Positions 43,349 to 51,344 of a stretch of 62,488 nucleotides of DNA are shown here, piece after piece. Within the stretch, counting starts at the first letter, position 1, and each line of letters begins with the position of its first letter. The stretch spans positions 1-62,488 of the forward strand of contig JAIYDA010000006.1 in assembly GCA_027487735.1 (NCBI GenBank), in the 5' to 3' direction. The stretch is from Planctomycetaceae bacterium (GTDB lineage Bacteria > Planctomycetota > Phycisphaerae > Phycisphaerales > UBA1924). The translations under genes were made by a program, and so were the position numbers. The notes beneath the pieces are model-generated. The model had not been told where the DNA came from, ran no database searches, and worked only from the letters and a program-made list of their open reading frames with translations.

Positions 43349-44431
43349 TCACTGGGCGTTCGCGCGCTGAACTCGGGCGGGCTGGCTTTGCTGCGTCAGC
43401 ACCGGTCGCAGCAGCACCGCGATGCGCACGCCCGAACGCGGAAACGCGAGGGCATCGCTCAGCAGCGCGTCGCCCAAGCTTGGCAGGGCGGGCACGGGCG
43501 GGCCTGCACCATCACTCGCACTCGCGCCCGACGCGATGGGCTCGATGAGCAGGCAATCGCCCTGCGCCAGCACCGCGCTGAGCGTGAGGCGAGGCAGCAA
43601 GCCCGCAAGGCCCGGCGCGGGCACCGCATCCATCGCAGTCGTTGAGGCCTGCGCATCGCTCGCTTGCTGCGCGGCGATCGCGGCACGCTCGCGCGCTGGC
43701 GCGCGGGGCAGGCTGAGCAGCAGCTCAAGCTGAGCTTGCGCGCTCGTGGGTGCCTGACCGATACTGGGCACCGGCGCATTCGCGGAAGTCTGTCCTGCTG
43801 CGGTGCCAGCCGCAATCACGCCCGGGGGCAAGGCGGGCAATGGCCACGCGCGCATGCTCAGCATGAGCATGCCCCCGCTGACATCGAGCGGGCCCGCATC
43901 GGTGCTCACGAGAGCGTTGCTACCCGCGCGGGGCCCACGCACGAGCTCGCTGGGCTGGTTGCCAAACAGCACCCAGCTTCGGCGCTGGCCCGCCTGCGCA
44001 CCAAAGCGCTCGCCCAACGCCGCGGCCTCGCTCGCGCGGAGGCGCACGATGCGCAGGCCACTGCCTTCCCAGGCTTGCAGCGTGCCTTGCGGCGCAAGCA
44101 CATCGCCCGCGAGCGCACTGGCTCGCAGCTGCGCGAGTGCTTCGGTGAGGGACTGAACTCCGCTCGTGTCGCTCGCTCCACTCTGCGGCGCGGGCATGCG
44201 CGCGCCCGGCGCGTTGGTCGCAACGTCGCTCGGCACGTCGGCAAGGCTCCAGAGCACGACCTCCACGCCGCTGCCCGCGAAGGTGTCGGCAGCGGGCGGT
44301 CCCTTCGCTGGGCCTTTGCACCCTTGCGCGCCGAGTGCTGCGACCGCGCACGCGAGTGCGCACAGCAGAGCCCGCGCGTGCTTGCGAGGCCTCTGGAGCG
44401 GAGCGGGGGGTGCTTGCGACGCGCTGGTCAT
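43349..44431 (-). CDS. lipoprotein of unknown function
   Basis: 360 residues. A signal peptide (RALLCALACAVAALGAQGC) ends in a lipobox-like AQGC, so Cys38 is probably lipidated. The mature part is Ala/Ser/Pro-rich with no family I recognise; it has a beta-rich end (GVRIAVLLRPVL). Its ATG overlaps the stop of the FUN14-like gene (ATGA), so the two are translationally coupled. Role unknown. Confidence 0.7.
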   Translation of the reverse strand: MTSASQAPPAPLQRPRKHARALLCALACAVAALGAQGCKGPAKGPPAADTFAGSGVEVVLWSLADVPSDVATNAPGARMPAPQSGASDTSGVQSLTEALAQLRASALAGDVLAPQGTLQAWEGSGLRIVRLRASEAAALGERFGAQAGQRRSWVLFGNQPSELVRGPRAGSNALVSTDAGPLDVSGGMLMLSMRAWPLPALPPGVIAAGTAAGQTSANAPVPSIGQAPTSAQAQLELLLSLPRAPARERAAIAAQQASDAQASTTAMDAVPAPGLAGLLPRLTLSAVLAQGDCLLIEPIASGASASDGAGPPVPALPSLGDALLSDALAFPRSGVRIAVLLRPVLTQQSQPARVQRANAQ

Positions 44432-44991
44432 GCTTCAAACTTCTGGCGTGCGCCGCGCCACAGGCCAGCGCCCGCTGCGCCGCCACTGGGCAGATATTGC
44501 TTCATGTTGGCCCAGGTGCTGTCGGCGTAGGCCTGCACCTCTTGGGTTGTTGAGGCGATGGTGTCCTTCACTGCCTCCACGTGCGAGCTGTCGAGACCAA
44601 GGCCCAGCTTGTGGATGATGAACACGCCCGCAAGGGCCACGCCCCCCACCAGCAGCGCGAGCGTGATGACGCGCCGCACGAGGAACGCGAACACAAACGC
44701 CGCGAGAAACGACACGCCCACGCGCAGCATCCACGGTGCCCACGACACGAGCGCGTCGCCCGAGCCCCCAAAGTGCTTGCCCAGCGCGGGTGCTGCAACG
44801 AGAGCCGCCCCCAGCCCCGTAACCAGCAACCCCAGCATGAAGAGCTTGCTGCGCAGCGGTGCAGTGAGCAGCCGCCACACGCCTCGCCCTGCGGTCTTCG
44901 CGGCTCGCTCCACGACGCCATCGCGATCCACGCTTGGGGCCCTTTGGGGCTGGGGCGAAGGCGGCGGAGTGGACTGATCGTGCTCGGGCAT
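44428..44991 (-). CDS. FUN14-like small membrane protein
   Basis: 187 residues from the ATG at 44991, chosen because a TACCAT box stands 5 nt before it. The ORF is open upstream to 45939, antisense to part of the aldolase gene. After a hydrophilic start there are about four helices: KLFMLGLLVTGLGAALVAAPAL, LRVGVSFLAAFVFAFLV, ITLALLVGGVALAGVFII, and a C-terminal amphipathic stretch. The Gly-rich helices resemble the FUN14 family, but this match is from memory and moderate only. It overlaps the following lipoprotein gene by 4 nt. Confidence 0.6.
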   Translation of the reverse strand: MPEHDQSTPPPSPQPQRAPSVDRDGVVERAAKTAGRGVWRLLTAPLRSKLFMLGLLVTGLGAALVAAPALGKHFGGSGDALVSWAPWMLRVGVSFLAAFVFAFLVRRVITLALLVGGVALAGVFIIHKLGLGLDSSHVEAVKDTIASTTQEVQAYADSTWANMKQYLPSGGAAGAGLWRGARQKFEA

Positions 44992-45002
44992 GGGCGATGG
45001 TA
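44992..45002 (-). promoter_or_regulatory. -10 element TACCAT of leaderless FUN14-like gene
   Basis: TACCAT (44997-45002), 5 nt, then the ATG at 44991. No Shine-Dalgarno. It settles the start in a much longer open frame. Confidence 0.5.
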
Positions 45003-45017
45003 GATTGCGGGGGGCGA

Positions 45018-45055
45018 GCAAGTTGGGCGGGCAAGTTGGTCGCGCAAGTTGGCCG
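45018..45055. repeat. 13-bp direct repeat, three copies
   Basis: The word gcaagttggNcg starts at 45018, 45031 and 45044, giving a 13-bp period, between the aldolase gene and the FUN14-like gene. Confidence 0.7.
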
Positions 45056-45083
45056 AGCCGCCAGCGTTCGACGGAAAAGCACG

Positions 45084-46127
45084 CTACCGAATCGTCGCCA
45101 GCACGCCCGCCGCCCGCTGCGCTTGCTCGGGCGACACATCCAGGTGCGTCACGACGCGCACGCTGCGATCGCCCGTGGGGAGCGCGAGCAGGCCCGCCTC
45201 GCGCAGGCGCTCGCAGAGCTGCGCTGCGAGCCCATCGCGCAGCGAGAAGAGCACGATGTTCGTGCTGGGCACGCGCTCGCCGCCCGCGAGCGCCTCGTGC
45301 TGCTCGCTCAGCGCAAGGCCAGGGTTGGAGGCAATCGCTCGCGCGAGCAGCTTGGCATGCTCGTGGTCCTGCGCGAGCCCCGCGACGTGATGGTGCAGCG
45401 CATGCAGCCCAGCGGCAGCGAGCAACCCCGCCTGGCGCATGCCCCCGCCCAGCATCTTGCGCACGCGCCGCGCCCGCGCGATGCACTCGTGCGACCCAAC
45501 CAGCAGCGAGCCCACGGGTGCGCCCAGCCCCTTGCTCAGGCACACGCTCACGCTGTCGGCTTTGCTCGCAAGCTGCGCCGCGGGCACGCCCAGCGCAACG
45601 CTCGCGTTCCACAGGCGGGCACCATCGATGTGCACCCGCAGCCCCGCGTCGCGAGCCGCGTCGCACACCTCGTGCAGCTGCGCAACGGGCCAGGGGCTGC
45701 CGCCGCCGCGGTTGTGGGTGTTCTCGATGAGCAGCAGCGCGCTGCGCGGGTAGTGCACGTTGTCGACGCGCACTGCGCTGCGCACCTGCTGGGCAGAGAA
45801 ACGCCCGTGCAGCCCGGAGAGGGGCGCGATCATGCACCCGCTGATGACCGCGGGGCCCCCACCCTCGTAGTGCATGATGTGGCTGCCCTCGTGCGCGATG
45901 ATCTCGTCGCCAGGCTGCGTGTGCACGCGGATGGCGCACTGGTTGGCCATGGTGCCGCTCGGCACAAACATCGACGCCTGCTTGCCCAGCAGCGCTGCCA
46001 CGTGGGCCTCGAGCTGCTGCACGCTCGGGTCGTCTCCCAGCACGTCGTCGCCCACGGGGGCGGCGTGCATCGCATCGCGCATGGCTGGGGTCGGGCGGGT
46101 GACGGTGTCGGAGCGCAGGTCGATCAT
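45084..46127 (-). CDS. ltaE: threonine aldolase (PLP-dependent)
   Basis: 347 residues of the low-specificity L-threonine aldolase family, which splits threonine or allo-threonine into glycine and acetaldehyde. It begins [20 protein letters not shown], the family's N-terminus, and contains [13 protein letters not shown], the substrate-loop block [25 protein letters not shown] (PLP Asp) and the PLP Lys in [12 protein letters not shown]. Length is typical. No Shine-Dalgarno; TATCCT lies 9 nt before the ATG, close to the leaderless layout. A cytoplasmic enzyme with no functional link to its neighbours. Confidence 0.93.
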   Translation of the reverse strand: MIDLRSDTVTRPTPAMRDAMHAAPVGDDVLGDDPSVQQLEAHVAALLGKQASMFVPSGTMANQCAIRVHTQPGDEIIAHEGSHIMHYEGGGPAVISGCMIAPLSGLHGRFSAQQVRSAVRVDNVHYPRSALLLIENTHNRGGGSPWPVAQLHEVCDAARDAGLRVHIDGARLWNASVALGVPAAQLASKADSVSVCLSKGLGAPVGSLLVGSHECIARARRVRKMLGGGMRQAGLLAAAGLHALHHHVAGLAQDHEHAKLLARAIASNPGLALSEQHEALAGGERVPSTNIVLFSLRDGLAAQLCERLREAGLLALPTGDRSVRVVTHLDVSPEQAQRAAGVLATIR

Positions 46128-46170
46128 GGGAAGCAGAGGATACCTCCGCCCGGGCTCGCGTCCGAGTCGC

Positions 46171-47655
46171 TTACGAGGCGCTGCGCAAAGAGCCGTCCGT
46201 GCTTGCCGCGTCGCTGCCTTGCGGGGGCTGCGGAGGCTGGGGCACCGCAGGCGCGAGGCCCGCCTCGCGGGCCAGCATCTGCGCCTCGATCGCGCGGCGA
46301 CGGGCGATTTTGATCGCCGTCACGCCAATGAAGCTCACGGCGATGAGCGCGAGCATGTAGACCACTCGGGCCCGCCCCAGGCTCACCATCGCGCCCAGCG
46401 CGGCAAAGGTGCCCGCAACGCCATAGAGCACGAGCACGGCTTTCTTCACGCCCAGGCGACGTTTGAGGATGTGGTGCAGGTGCTGGTCGTCGGCTGCGGA
46501 GATGGGCTTGCCTTCCATCTTGCGGCGGATGATCGCGAGGCAGGTGTCCAACAGCGGCAGCATGTAGCAGATGAGCCCAGCCGCGACGAGATGCGTCTTG
46601 CCCGTATCCCCTAGGCTGAGGATGATCGCGCACATCGCAAACCCCAGCAGCAGGCTGCCCGCATCACCCAGAAAGATCGTCGCGGGGTTGAAGTTGTGGG
46701 GCAAAAAGCCCAGGCACGCGCCGATGACCGCGAGGCACAGCACCAGCCGCTGGCTGTCGAGCTTGCCGTCGTCTGCAAGGGCGAGGCCCAGGGCGATGAT
46801 CAGCAGCCCGATCGCCGAGATCGCCGTCGTGCCGCTGAGCAGGCCGTCAAGGCCATCGATGAGGTTGCTCGCGTTGCACAGGCCCACGACGGCAAGGGCG
46901 ATGATGCCCGTGGAGATCCAGTAGATGAAATCGATGGTGATGGTGCCACCGCCAAACCAGGGCATCATCCACGCGACGGTCTCGACGGGCCCGATGTCGG
47001 TCGGAATCGTCGTGATGGGCAAGTTGAGTGCGTGGCAGAAGGGCAGCACCAGCCCCGCCGCCATGCGCACGCCCACGGTCTCATACGCCAGAGCGGCAGC
47101 CGCAAACAACTGCCCGGCAATCTTCACGCGCGGGCTGATGCCCACCATGTCGTCGATCACGCCCACGAGCACGATGATCGTGAGCCCCAGCAGCACCGAG
47201 AGCGGCACGGGCAAGTGAAACTGCGCGTCGATGAGGTTGCTGGATTTGCTCGTGTGGAAGTCGACGAGGCCTGGCACCTTCGTGGCGATGAGGCTGAAGA
47301 ACACCCCCGCCATGATGCCCAGGTAGACGCCCACGCCACCCAAATAGGCAACGGGAATCTTGTGAATCTTTCGCGGGTCGCTCGGGCGATCGATGATGCC
47401 GTTGGCGATCGCAACGCGCCGCATGATGGGCGTTGCCAGCAGCGTGACGAGGAACGATGCGATGAGCACGCCCGCGTAGCCCTCAAAGATGCTGAAGCGG
47501 CTTGGGGCGTGTTCTGCCGCGGCGGCGACAGCCTCCGCAGCGGGCTGGGCCTGCGAGGCAACATCCACCAGGCCGGTGCCTTGTGCCCACGCCGCCGCTT
47601 GCGCCCCCGCGAGGGCGATAGCTCCAACCAGGGCATGAGCAAAGCGAGAACCCAT
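46171..47655 (-). CDS. MraY/WecA-like undecaprenyl-phosphate glycosyl-1-phosphate transferase
   Basis: About 494 residues with 11 or so membrane helices. It transfers a sugar-1-phosphate from a UDP-sugar onto undecaprenyl phosphate, the first membrane step in polysaccharide assembly. Family signatures: [15 protein letters not shown] (catalytic Asp pair), [33 protein letters not shown] and [12 protein letters not shown] (the HxHH loop). The ATG at 47655 is preferred; an upstream TTG at 47673 overlaps the promoter. A hydrophobic leader ([19 protein letters not shown]) and an Ala-rich stretch precede the first core helix. It is the last gene of the leftward polysaccharide series and has its own promoter. 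Confidence 0.9.
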   Translation of the reverse strand: MGSRFAHALVGAIALAGAQAAAWAQGTGLVDVASQAQPAAEAVAAAAEHAPSRFSIFEGYAGVLIASFLVTLLATPIMRRVAIANGIIDRPSDPRKIHKIPVAYLGGVGVYLGIMAGVFFSLIATKVPGLVDFHTSKSSNLIDAQFHLPVPLSVLLGLTIIVLVGVIDDMVGISPRVKIAGQLFAAAALAYETVGVRMAAGLVLPFCHALNLPITTIPTDIGPVETVAWMMPWFGGGTITIDFIYWISTGIIALAVVGLCNASNLIDGLDGLLSGTTAISAIGLLIIALGLALADDGKLDSQRLVLCLAVIGACLGFLPHNFNPATIFLGDAGSLLLGFAMCAIILSLGDTGKTHLVAAGLICYMLPLLDTCLAIIRRKMEGKPISAADDQHLHHILKRRLGVKKAVLVLYGVAGTFAALGAMVSLGRARVVYMLALIAVSFIGVTAIKIARRRAIEAQMLAREAGLAPAVPQPPQPPQGSDAASTDGSLRSAS

Positions 47656-47673
47656 GAGCGAGAACGGTTCCAA

Positions 47674-47701
47674 AGTCTACTTTCCGACCCGCTGGGAACA
47701 A
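47674..47701 (-). promoter_or_regulatory. promoter TTGTTC-N16-TAGACT
   Basis: -35 TTGTTC (47696-47701) and -10 TAGACT (47674-47679) end 18 nt before the ATG of the WecA-like gene. A second TAGACT at 47703-47708 overlaps it upstream. Confidence 0.45.
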
Positions 47702-47779
47702 GAGTCTAGCGCGCTCATCGAGCGCGCTGCGCATGCATCCCATGAAGAGCGAGGCGTGTGACGCACGAAAAAATACGTG

Positions 47780-48802
47780 CTACGCATCGCCCGCGCGCAG
47801 CTCCGCCGCGATATCGAGTATCGTCGTTTCGAGTGTGTACCTTGGGGCAAACCCGATAGCCTCTCGGATACGCGTCAGGTCGGGCTTGCGCACGCGCAAG
47901 TCCTCAAAGCTTGGCCCATACACCGCTTCGTACGGAGTATGTTTGACCTGCGCGGGCCTCGCTCCCGCTGTGGCCCCCTGTGCAAGGGTGTGCACCACCA
48001 GCTCCGCCAGCTCGTTCATCGTCACGCTCTGGTCGCTGCCCACGTTGAAGACGCGCCCGATGCACGCGGGCGTGCGCAACATCTGCGGCAGGGCCCGCGC
48101 GGTGTCGCGCGCATCGCAAAAGCAACGGCTCTGCTCCCCATCGCCATACACCTCGATCGTGCCCCCATGCAGGGCGGCCTTCACAAACCGCGGCACCACC
48201 ATGCCATAGTCGCCCCGCTGCCTGGGCCCCACGGTGTTGAAGAACCGCGCGATGGTGATGGGCACGCCCCGCTGCTCGCAGTAGGCCAGGCCCAGATACT
48301 CATCGATCGCCTTGCTCGCGGCGTAGCTCCATCGCGGCTTGTCGGTGCTGCCATACACCACGTCGTCGGTCTCGGCGAAGGGGCTCTTGCTCCCCTTGCC
48401 ATAGACCTCGCTGCTGCTGGCAAGCAGCGTGGGCGTGCGGCTCTTGCTCACAAAGTCCAGCAGCACCTGCGTCTGGTGCACATTCGTGTGGATGCACCGG
48501 ATGGGGTCTGCCACCACGAGCGCGACGCCCACCGCCGCGGCAAGGTGATACACCTCGTCAAACCGCTCGCTCGCGAGGGGCCCCAGCAACGCCTGGGCAA
48601 GGTCGCTGCGAAGAAACCGCAGGTGCGGGTGCTGCGACAGGTTGGCCTCGCGCCCCGTGGAGCAATCGTCGACAACCGTGACGCGACACCCCTGCCCCAG
48701 CAGCACATCCACCAGATGCGAGCCAATGAAGCCCGCGCCGCCCGTGACAAGGCAGTGACGTGAGGCAACAGGACCGGAAGGCAAGGCAAACGCCGAAGGC
48801 AT
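47780..48802 (-). CDS. NAD-dependent sugar-nucleotide epimerase/dehydratase (extended SDR)
   Basis: 340 residues of the extended short-chain dehydrogenase family. Nucleotide-binding motif VTGGAGFIGSH (from about residue 19), the acidic VVDDCSTG, the LASSSEVYG serine and the catalytic YAASK pair (about residues 171-175), plus ARFFNTVGPRQ. The pattern is closest to UDP-glucuronate decarboxylase or GDP-mannose/UDP-glucose epimerases; the exact reaction is not set by the sequence alone. TATCTT lies 8 nt before the ATG and no Shine-Dalgarno is seen. It lies between the WecA-like and Wzc-like genes, which fits sugar supply for the exopolysaccharide. Confidence 0.9.
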   Translation of the reverse strand: MPSAFALPSGPVASRHCLVTGGAGFIGSHLVDVLLGQGCRVTVVDDCSTGREANLSQHPHLRFLRSDLAQALLGPLASERFDEVYHLAAAVGVALVVADPIRCIHTNVHQTQVLLDFVSKSRTPTLLASSSEVYGKGSKSPFAETDDVVYGSTDKPRWSYAASKAIDEYLGLAYCEQRGVPITIARFFNTVGPRQRGDYGMVVPRFVKAALHGGTIEVYGDGEQSRCFCDARDTARALPQMLRTPACIGRVFNVGSDQSVTMNELAELVVHTLAQGATAGARPAQVKHTPYEAVYGPSFEDLRVRKPDLTRIREAIGFAPRYTLETTILDIAAELRAGDA

Positions 48803-48864
48803 AGGCAGAGAAGATACGCCAGCAAGAACGCAACACGACGCGTGCCCGCACGCACGCGCGTCGT

Positions 48865-51123
48865 TTAGTCATCCTGATACTGGCTCGCCACCTTGATGTT
48901 GCCCTTCATATAGCCGCCCGCCGCGCTCCGCACGACGTTGACCACGATGCCCAAAAACTCCGCCCGGGCCTCGCTCAGCTCGTTCTTCACGCGGGCCACC
49001 ATGCCGCGCTTCTCCACCATCGCGCGCACCACGAGCACCGAGGCATCGGCCTTCTGGGCCAGGGCCATCGCATCGCCCGCGACGACGGCAGGGGCCGTGT
49101 CGATGAGCACGATGTCGTACGCGGCGCGGGCCTTCGCGAGCACGTCGCCCATGCTCAGCGAGCCCAGGCGCTCAAACACGCGCAGCTCTTTGCTGCCTGC
49201 GCTGAGCAGGTCGAGGTTGGGCGTGCTGGTGGCTTGCACCAGGCTCGCGAGGTCTCGCCCTGCCAGGGCGTCCGCCAGGCCTGGGCTGTCTTGCAGGCCC
49301 AGGGCCTTGTGCAGCGCGGGGCGGCGGAAGTTCGCGTCGATCACCAGCACCTTGCGGTCGCTGCTGGCAAAGGCGAGGGCGGTGTTCAGCGTCACCGTCG
49401 TGGTGCCCGCACCGGGCAGGCTGCCCACAAACAGCACCACGCGATGGTCGCCCCCAGCCGTGCGCCGGCTGACGCTGGCGCGAAGCTGGCGGAAGCTCTC
49501 TGCCACCACGCCCTTGGGGCGATCGCGCAGCGCTGTCTCGACATTGCCCTGACCCGCGGGGTCTTCTGCCGCATCGGGCACCCAGCCCAGCATGCGGGCG
49601 CGGGGGATGAGGGCGATGTCGCCCGGGCCCTTCACGCGCTGGTCCACCAGCTCTCGCACGAGCACGAGCCCGCCCACCAGGCTGGTGAGCAGCAGGATGC
49701 CCGCGGGGATCATGACCTCGATCTGCGGGAAACTCACAACCGAGGGCAGACGCTCCTGCTCCTCGAGCACGATGCGCTCGCGCGAGCCGGCACGCTCGAT
49801 GGTGCGCTGCTCGAGCAGCAGGGTGCTCAGCTTGTCGCGCTGCTCGTTCTTGCTTGCCAGGTCCTTCTCCAGCGTCTCGATTTGACGCGTGATGCTCGTG
49901 AGCTCGTTCACCTTGCGGCGCAGGTCCTCCTGCCTCGTGCTCAGGTCCACCTCTTGGGCCTCGAGCTGGGCGACGGTCTTGCGCAGCTCGTCGAGCTGGC
50001 CATCAAACAGCTTGCGAAGCTGCTTGTTGCGCTCCTCCTCGAGGCGCATCTGCGAGCCCTGCTGGCGGCTTTCGAGGCGCTTGTATTCCACGTGCGCGGG
50101 GCCCACACCCCGGTTGCGCATCGCCTGCAGCTCGCTCTCCAGGCTCGCGATCTGGCTCTTGAGGTCCAGCACCACCGGGTCGCGCTCCACGTCGGAGCGG
50201 AGCTGGTCGCCAAAGTCGCTCCCCTCGGGGTTGTTCTTCTCCTGCTCCATCTGCTCCAGCTGCTTGCGCGTGGCTTGCAGGTCCTGGCTCAGCCTGCCCG
50301 CGGCCTCGTTCGTGCGCTGCAAGTCGGCTCGCACCGCGCTGGCCTGCTCGTTCAGGCTGTCCACGTCGGGGTTGCGGCTGATGAGCGCGTCGCGACGCGT
50401 GGTGATCGCCTGAATCTCGGCGTTGGCCTCGTCGATTGCGCGGCTGATGGACGACACCTGGTCCTGCTGCGTCGTGCGGATGCTGCTGGTCTGGCGCTCC
50501 AGATACTTCTGGCGCACGAGGCCCACGATCGCGGTTGCGTCCTCGGGCTTGACGTACGTCATCGAGAGCTCGATGAGTGTGGTGTTCGCGATCGGGCGGG
50601 CCCGCACAACGTCCTCCAGCTCGCGTGCAGCCCGGATGATGTTCAGCCGCTCCACGCCCGTGCTCGCGTCGAGCGCGATGTACTGCCTGGACCAGTGCGG
50701 CGCGAGGCGAACCAGGTTGGGGTCCTCGGCCACGGCCTGCAGCACGCTGGGACCAACCAGCACGCGGGCCTGCGTCTGCAAGAAGCGGTTCATTTCCACT
50801 TCGTTAAACTCACCCGTGCCGATGCCCTCGACCGTCTTCACCGGGGGCTGACCAAGGAACAGGGCGCGTGCCGTCCACCGTGGATAGACCCGCAGCAGCA
50901 CCAGGTGGCCCGCCACCCCAAGGGCCGCGCCGAGCACGACCGTGAGCAGCAGCAGCCACTTGTACTTCATCAGCAGCTTCAGCGGGTCGAGCGATGCCGG
51001 GCCTTGCCCAGCCCCCGCCCCGCCGCTGGTGCTGGCGATGGCCTGCGACGGCACAGGGACCGCCGTCACAGAGCGCATCTGCGAAGCAAGCACGGGCATG
51101 TTTCCACTCGACGTCGAACTCAT
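48865..51123 (-). CDS. Wzc-like polysaccharide co-polymerase with degenerate kinase P-loop
   Basis: 752 residues. Two membrane helices (LLLLTVVLGAALGVAGHLVLL near residue 55 and MIPAGILLLTSLVGGLVLV near 470) frame a long periplasmic coiled coil (repeated Gln/Glu/Leu, e.g. LEQMEQEKNN), as in chain-length regulators. A cytoplasmic BY-kinase-like domain follows (VVLFVGSLPGAGTTTVTLN, VLVIDANFRRP, DIVLIDTAPAV). The invariant P-loop Lys is replaced: the sequence is PGAGTTT where active members have GKT or GKS, with Thr574 in the Lys position. The C-terminus has only two tyrosines (GGYMKGNIKVASQYQDD) instead of a cluster. Export and length control are likely; tyrosine kinase activity is doubtful. 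Confidence 0.88.
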   Translation of the reverse strand: MSSTSSGNMPVLASQMRSVTAVPVPSQAIASTSGGAGAGQGPASLDPLKLLMKYKWLLLLTVVLGAALGVAGHLVLLRVYPRWTARALFLGQPPVKTVEGIGTGEFNEVEMNRFLQTQARVLVGPSVLQAVAEDPNLVRLAPHWSRQYIALDASTGVERLNIIRAARELEDVVRARPIANTTLIELSMTYVKPEDATAIVGLVRQKYLERQTSSIRTTQQDQVSSISRAIDEANAEIQAITTRRDALISRNPDVDSLNEQASAVRADLQRTNEAAGRLSQDLQATRKQLEQMEQEKNNPEGSDFGDQLRSDVERDPVVLDLKSQIASLESELQAMRNRGVGPAHVEYKRLESRQQGSQMRLEEERNKQLRKLFDGQLDELRKTVAQLEAQEVDLSTRQEDLRRKVNELTSITRQIETLEKDLASKNEQRDKLSTLLLEQRTIERAGSRERIVLEEQERLPSVVSFPQIEVMIPAGILLLTSLVGGLVLVRELVDQRVKGPGDIALIPRARMLGWVPDAAEDPAGQGNVETALRDRPKGVVAESFRQLRASVSRRTAGGDHRVVLFVGSLPGAGTTTVTLNTALAFASSDRKVLVIDANFRRPALHKALGLQDSPGLADALAGRDLASLVQATSTPNLDLLSAGSKELRVFERLGSLSMGDVLAKARAAYDIVLIDTAPAVVAGDAMALAQKADASVLVVRAMVEKRGMVARVKNELSEARAEFLGIVVNVVRSAAGGYMKGNIKVASQYQDD

Positions 51124-51344
51124 AAAGCACGTCCTCTGAAAAACCAGCCATTCCCCGCCCCCCGCACCTGCGCCACTGCGTTATCGGCAATGCACGCCAG
51201 CAACCACACCCCCCACCGCCAAACCGCGGCGAAACCACCCACAACGCTTGGCACTTCGGGCCCGCGCCTCGCAAGGCTTGCGCCGCGCAACGCACCCCGC
51301 AAAGCCCATACCCCGATTCGGGCTAGGCTCGGAGGGCGGCTAGT

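Noticed and set aside
43349-44431. Plus-strand ORF 43664-44530 as a gene
   Set aside because: It is antisense to the lipoprotein gene, Arg/His-rich and without features, while the minus-strand frame has a signal peptide, a lipobox-like site and a 4-nt coupling overlap.
47656-47673. TTG at 47673 as start of the WecA-like gene
   Set aside because: The predicted -10 TAGACT (47674-47679) directly abuts it, so the transcript probably starts within or after this codon; the ATG at 47655 follows at a normal distance.
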